64,000 nt of DNA from Pseudomonas neustonica (GTDB lineage Bacteria > Pseudomonadota > Gammaproteobacteria > Pseudomonadales > Pseudomonadaceae). Positions within the stretch are counted from its first letter, which is position 1. The number at the start of each line of letters is the position of its first letter. The notes below the pieces were generated by a model. That model was not told the DNA's origin. It did not search any database and saw nothing but the letters and a program-made list of their open reading frames with translations. The DNA is taken from positions 231,509-295,508 of the forward strand of contig NZ_RKKU01000002.1 in the NCBI RefSeq assembly GCF_003797945.1, in the 5' to 3' direction. Positions 62,322 through 64,000 of this stretch are shown piece by piece. The translations under genes were made by a program, and so were the position numbers.

Positions 62322-63293
62322 ATGCAATTGTTGTATCCGGAGATCAAACCCTACGCCCGTCACGAGCTGGCAGTGGCCCCACCGCATGTTCTCTACGTCG
62401 ATGAAAGTGGTCAGGAAGATGGCTTGCCGGTGGTGTTTATTCATGGCGGTCCGGGTGCCGGTTGTGATGCCCTCAGCCGACGCTTCTTTGATCCGTCGAT
62501 CTATCGCATCATTACTTTTGATCAGCGCGGCTGCGGACGTTCCACCCCGCATGCCAATCTGGAGCACAACACCACCGCTGACCTGGTCGCAGATATGGAA
62601 GTACTGCGCGAGCACCTGGGGATCGAGAAGTGGGTACTCTTTGGTGGTTCCTGGGGCTCCACCCTGGCGCTGGCTTATGCGCAGGCGCATCCGGACCGGG
62701 TTATGGGCATGGTGTTGCGCGGTATCTTCCTGTGCCGTGATCAGGATATTCGCTGGTTCTACCAAGAGGGCGCCAGCCACATCTTCCCCGATTTCTGGGA
62801 AGACTACCTGGATCTGATCCCCGAGGAAGAGCGCGACGATATGGTCGCCGCCTACTATCGCCGACTCACCGGTAACGATGAGATCTGCCGCATGCATGCC
62901 GCCAAGGCCTGGTCGATTTGGGAAGGCCGCTGCGCCACCTTGCGACCCAGCCCGCAGGTGATCGACCGCTTCAGTGATGCACGCCGCGCCTATGCCATCG
63001 CTCGTATCGAGTGTCATTACTTCGCCAACAAGACCTTCCTTGAGCCCAATCAGTTGCTCAACAATATGCCGAGTATTGAACATATTCCCGGCATCATAGT
63101 GCACGGCCGCTACGATATGGTCTGTCCGCTGGATAACGCCTACGCACTGCATCAGGCCTGGCCTAGTAGCGAGCTGAACATTATTCGCGATGCTGGTCAC
63201 GCGGCCTCCGAGCCGGGCATTGCCGATGCCTTGGTGCGCGCCACGGGTGATATGGCCAAGCGCCTACTGGATTTGGCACCGCAGGCCGAATGA
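62322..63293 (+). CDS. pip: Proline iminopeptidase
   Basis: A 323-residue alpha/beta hydrolase of peptidase family S33. HGGPGAGCD gives the oxyanion loop, GGSWGSTLALAYAQ the nucleophile Ser, and AGHAASEPG the catalytic His. Removes N-terminal proline from peptides in the cytoplasm. AGGAGC precedes the ATG. dtd follows after 1 bp. Confidence 0.95.
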   Translation: MQLLYPEIKPYARHELAVAPPHVLYVDESGQEDGLPVVFIHGGPGAGCDALSRRFFDPSIYRIITFDQRGCGRSTPHANLEHNTTADLVADMEVLREHLGIEKWVLFGGSWGSTLALAYAQAHPDRVMGMVLRGIFLCRDQDIRWFYQEGASHIFPDFWEDYLDLIPEEERDDMVAAYYRRLTGNDEICRMHAAKAWSIWEGRCATLRPSPQVIDRFSDARRAYAIARIECHYFANKTFLEPNQLLNNMPSIEHIPGIIVHGRYDMVCPLDNAYALHQAWPSSELNIIRDAGHAASEPGIADALVRATGDMAKRLLDLAPQAE

Positions 63294-63294
63294 G

Positions 63295-63732
63295 ATGAAG
63301 GGGCTACTGCAGCGGGTGCGTCAGGCCCGCGTCGAGGTCGACGGGGAAGTGGTCGGCGCGATAGACCAAGGCTTGCTGGTCTTGGTCGGCATCGAGCCGC
63401 AAGACACCGAGGCAAGCGCCGACAAACTGCTCAAGCGACTACTCGACTACCGGGTATTCACCGATGCCGATGGCCGCATGAATGATTCACTGCGGCAGGT
63501 GCAAGGCGGGTTGTTGCTGGTCTCGCAGTTCACCCTAGCCGCCGACACGCGCAAGGGTCTACGCCCCGGCTTCTCAACCGCCGCGCCACCAGCGCAGGCT
63601 GAGGTGCTGTTCAATTATCTGGTGAGCCAGGCTCAGGCGCTGCACGCGCCGGTGGCGACAGGGCGGTTTGGGGCGGATATGCAGGTGCATCTGGTGAATG
63701 ATGGGCCGGTGACCATTATGCTTGAGACCTGA
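63295..63732 (+). CDS. dtd: D-aminoacyl-tRNA deacylase
   Basis: A 145-residue enzyme that hydrolyses D-amino acids from tRNA, a chirality check. Start MKGLLQRVRQARVEVDGEVVGAI; both family motifs are present, SQFTL (LLVSQFTLAADTRKG) and NxPVT (NDGPVTI). Real ATG at 63295, 1 bp after pip; an open frame from 63190 lies inside pip. Co-transcribed with pip, as in Pseudomonas. Confidence 0.95.
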   Translation: MKGLLQRVRQARVEVDGEVVGAIDQGLLVLVGIEPQDTEASADKLLKRLLDYRVFTDADGRMNDSLRQVQGGLLLVSQFTLAADTRKGLRPGFSTAAPPAQAEVLFNYLVSQAQALHAPVATGRFGADMQVHLVNDGPVTIMLET

Positions 63733-63828
63733 TCGCTTATCGGGTGCGGCCAAGCTTTTATTGCGCTGAGCAATGGCTGGTTATTTTGGTTGTTACCAAG
63801 CGCGTTTTTCGCCTTTTCCGGCGAGTCA

Positions 63829-63854
63829 CTTTTCTTTGGATGGCCAAAGAAAAG
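63829..63854. repeat. CTTTTCTTTGG/CCAAAGAAAAG dispersed palindrome
   Basis: Eleven perfect base pairs around four bases, in a stretch (about 63790-63870) that resembles a dispersed repeat I recall near insertion sequences in many gammaproteobacteria. The small reading frame across it is not a gene. Confidence 0.6.
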
Positions 63855-63939
63855 ATAACCAAAAGAAATGCACTGTACGACTCAAGAACATGGGTAACAG
63901 TTCTATTCAAATACATAGGTAACACATTGCTTAAATAGT

Positions 63940-63961
63940 GAGCACCTGACAGGAGGTGCTC
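63940..63961 (+). promoter_or_regulatory. Hairpin masking the transposase ribosome binding site
   Basis: GAGCACCT pairs perfectly with AGGTGCTC, burying AGGAGG immediately before the ATG. This would limit translation from read-through transcripts. Confidence 0.7.
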
Positions 63962-64000
63962 ATGCCTTGGCGAGAAGTGAAACCTATGGACGAACGTGTG
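63962..64000 (+). CDS. IS481-like transposase, N-terminus only
   Basis: Thirteen residues (MPWREVKPMDERV) are visible before the window ends. The MPW(K/R)E...MDE pattern is the usual start of IS481-family transposases. Too short for more. Confidence 0.6.
   Translation, partial: MPWREVKPMDERV

Larger units (their letters stand above)
63872..64000 (+). mobile_element. Left end of an IS481-like insertion sequence, cut by the window edge
   Basis: Two direct 11-base units, CATGGGTAACA and CATAGGTAACA (25 bp apart), precede a transposase start, as in IS481-family ends. The exact left boundary near 63872 is uncertain because the other end is outside the window. Confidence 0.6.

Noticed and set aside
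62214..63200. 328-residue minus-strand frame opposite pip
   Set aside because: pip on the plus strand has all catalytic motifs; the opposite frame has none.
63744..63938. Small plus-strand frame over the dispersed palindrome
   Set aside because: It translates a repeat and the IS end; no ribosome site and no protein-like composition.

Overview
The window reads as chromosomal DNA of a gammaproteobacterium of the Pseudomonas lineage. Gene content and order match Pseudomonas: pilT-pilU, a pyr-ruvX-algH-tonB-gshB block, pilGHIJK-chpABC, envZ-ompR-tex-gshA, and ntrC-ntrB-(DUF4124)-glnA-thiI-typA. The secreted polyester hydrolase next to typA resembles the PE-H enzyme of the marine Pseudomonas aestusnigri (Halopseudomonas) group, so a Halopseudomonas-like organism is the best guess. 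This is an inference from recalled sequences, not a search result.

Layout. 1-631: start of yggS, running off the left edge. 709-2960: twitching ATPases PilT and PilU. 2957-6745 (minus): a complete siaABCD-type cassette (phosphatase, kinase, SiaC anti-sigma-antagonist-like switch, diguanylate cyclase) placed between pilU and the pyr genes. 6805-12643 (minus): non-catalytic PyrC', PyrB, PyrR, RuvX, AlgH, a TonB protein and GshB. 12869-25080: the Pil-Chp chemosensory system controlling type IV pili, including the 2085-residue ChpA hybrid kinase with a GAGCCA tandem repeat; chpD and chpE are missing. 25093-32163: EnvZ-OmpR, Tex, a thioesterase, GshA and a FliL-like protein. 32496-34370: a quinone oxidoreductase and TrmL, flanked by two different heptamer repeat arrays. 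34481-43486: nitrogen control (NtrC, NtrB, GlnA, with sigma-54 and NtrC-type sites visible), ThiI and TypA.

43487-64000 is more accessory. It holds a PETase-like polyester hydrolase, an unknown membrane protein, and a FliA-type promoter driving a double-CHASE3 chemoreceptor that is split by an intact IS3-family element with a 3-bp target duplication. It also holds a KamA-family radical SAM enzyme with altered substrate-site residues, small metabolic genes, an MliC-META lipoprotein, and an NnrU protein. These are followed by a deacetylase plus polyamine-binding-protein pair near an AraC regulator, a TDT transporter, an FMN glutamate-synthase-like protein, DUF2891, a small lipoprotein, Pip and Dtd. 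The window ends in the first bases of what looks like an IS481-family element with a hairpin-masked ribosome binding site.

Functional threads: (i) surface behaviour (PilT/U, Pil-Chp, SiaABCD); (ii) nitrogen control (NtrBC-GlnA) and polyamine use; (iii) glutathione synthesis (GshA and GshB); (iv) polyester or cutin-like substrate attack. I saw no tRNA, rRNA or CRISPR array.
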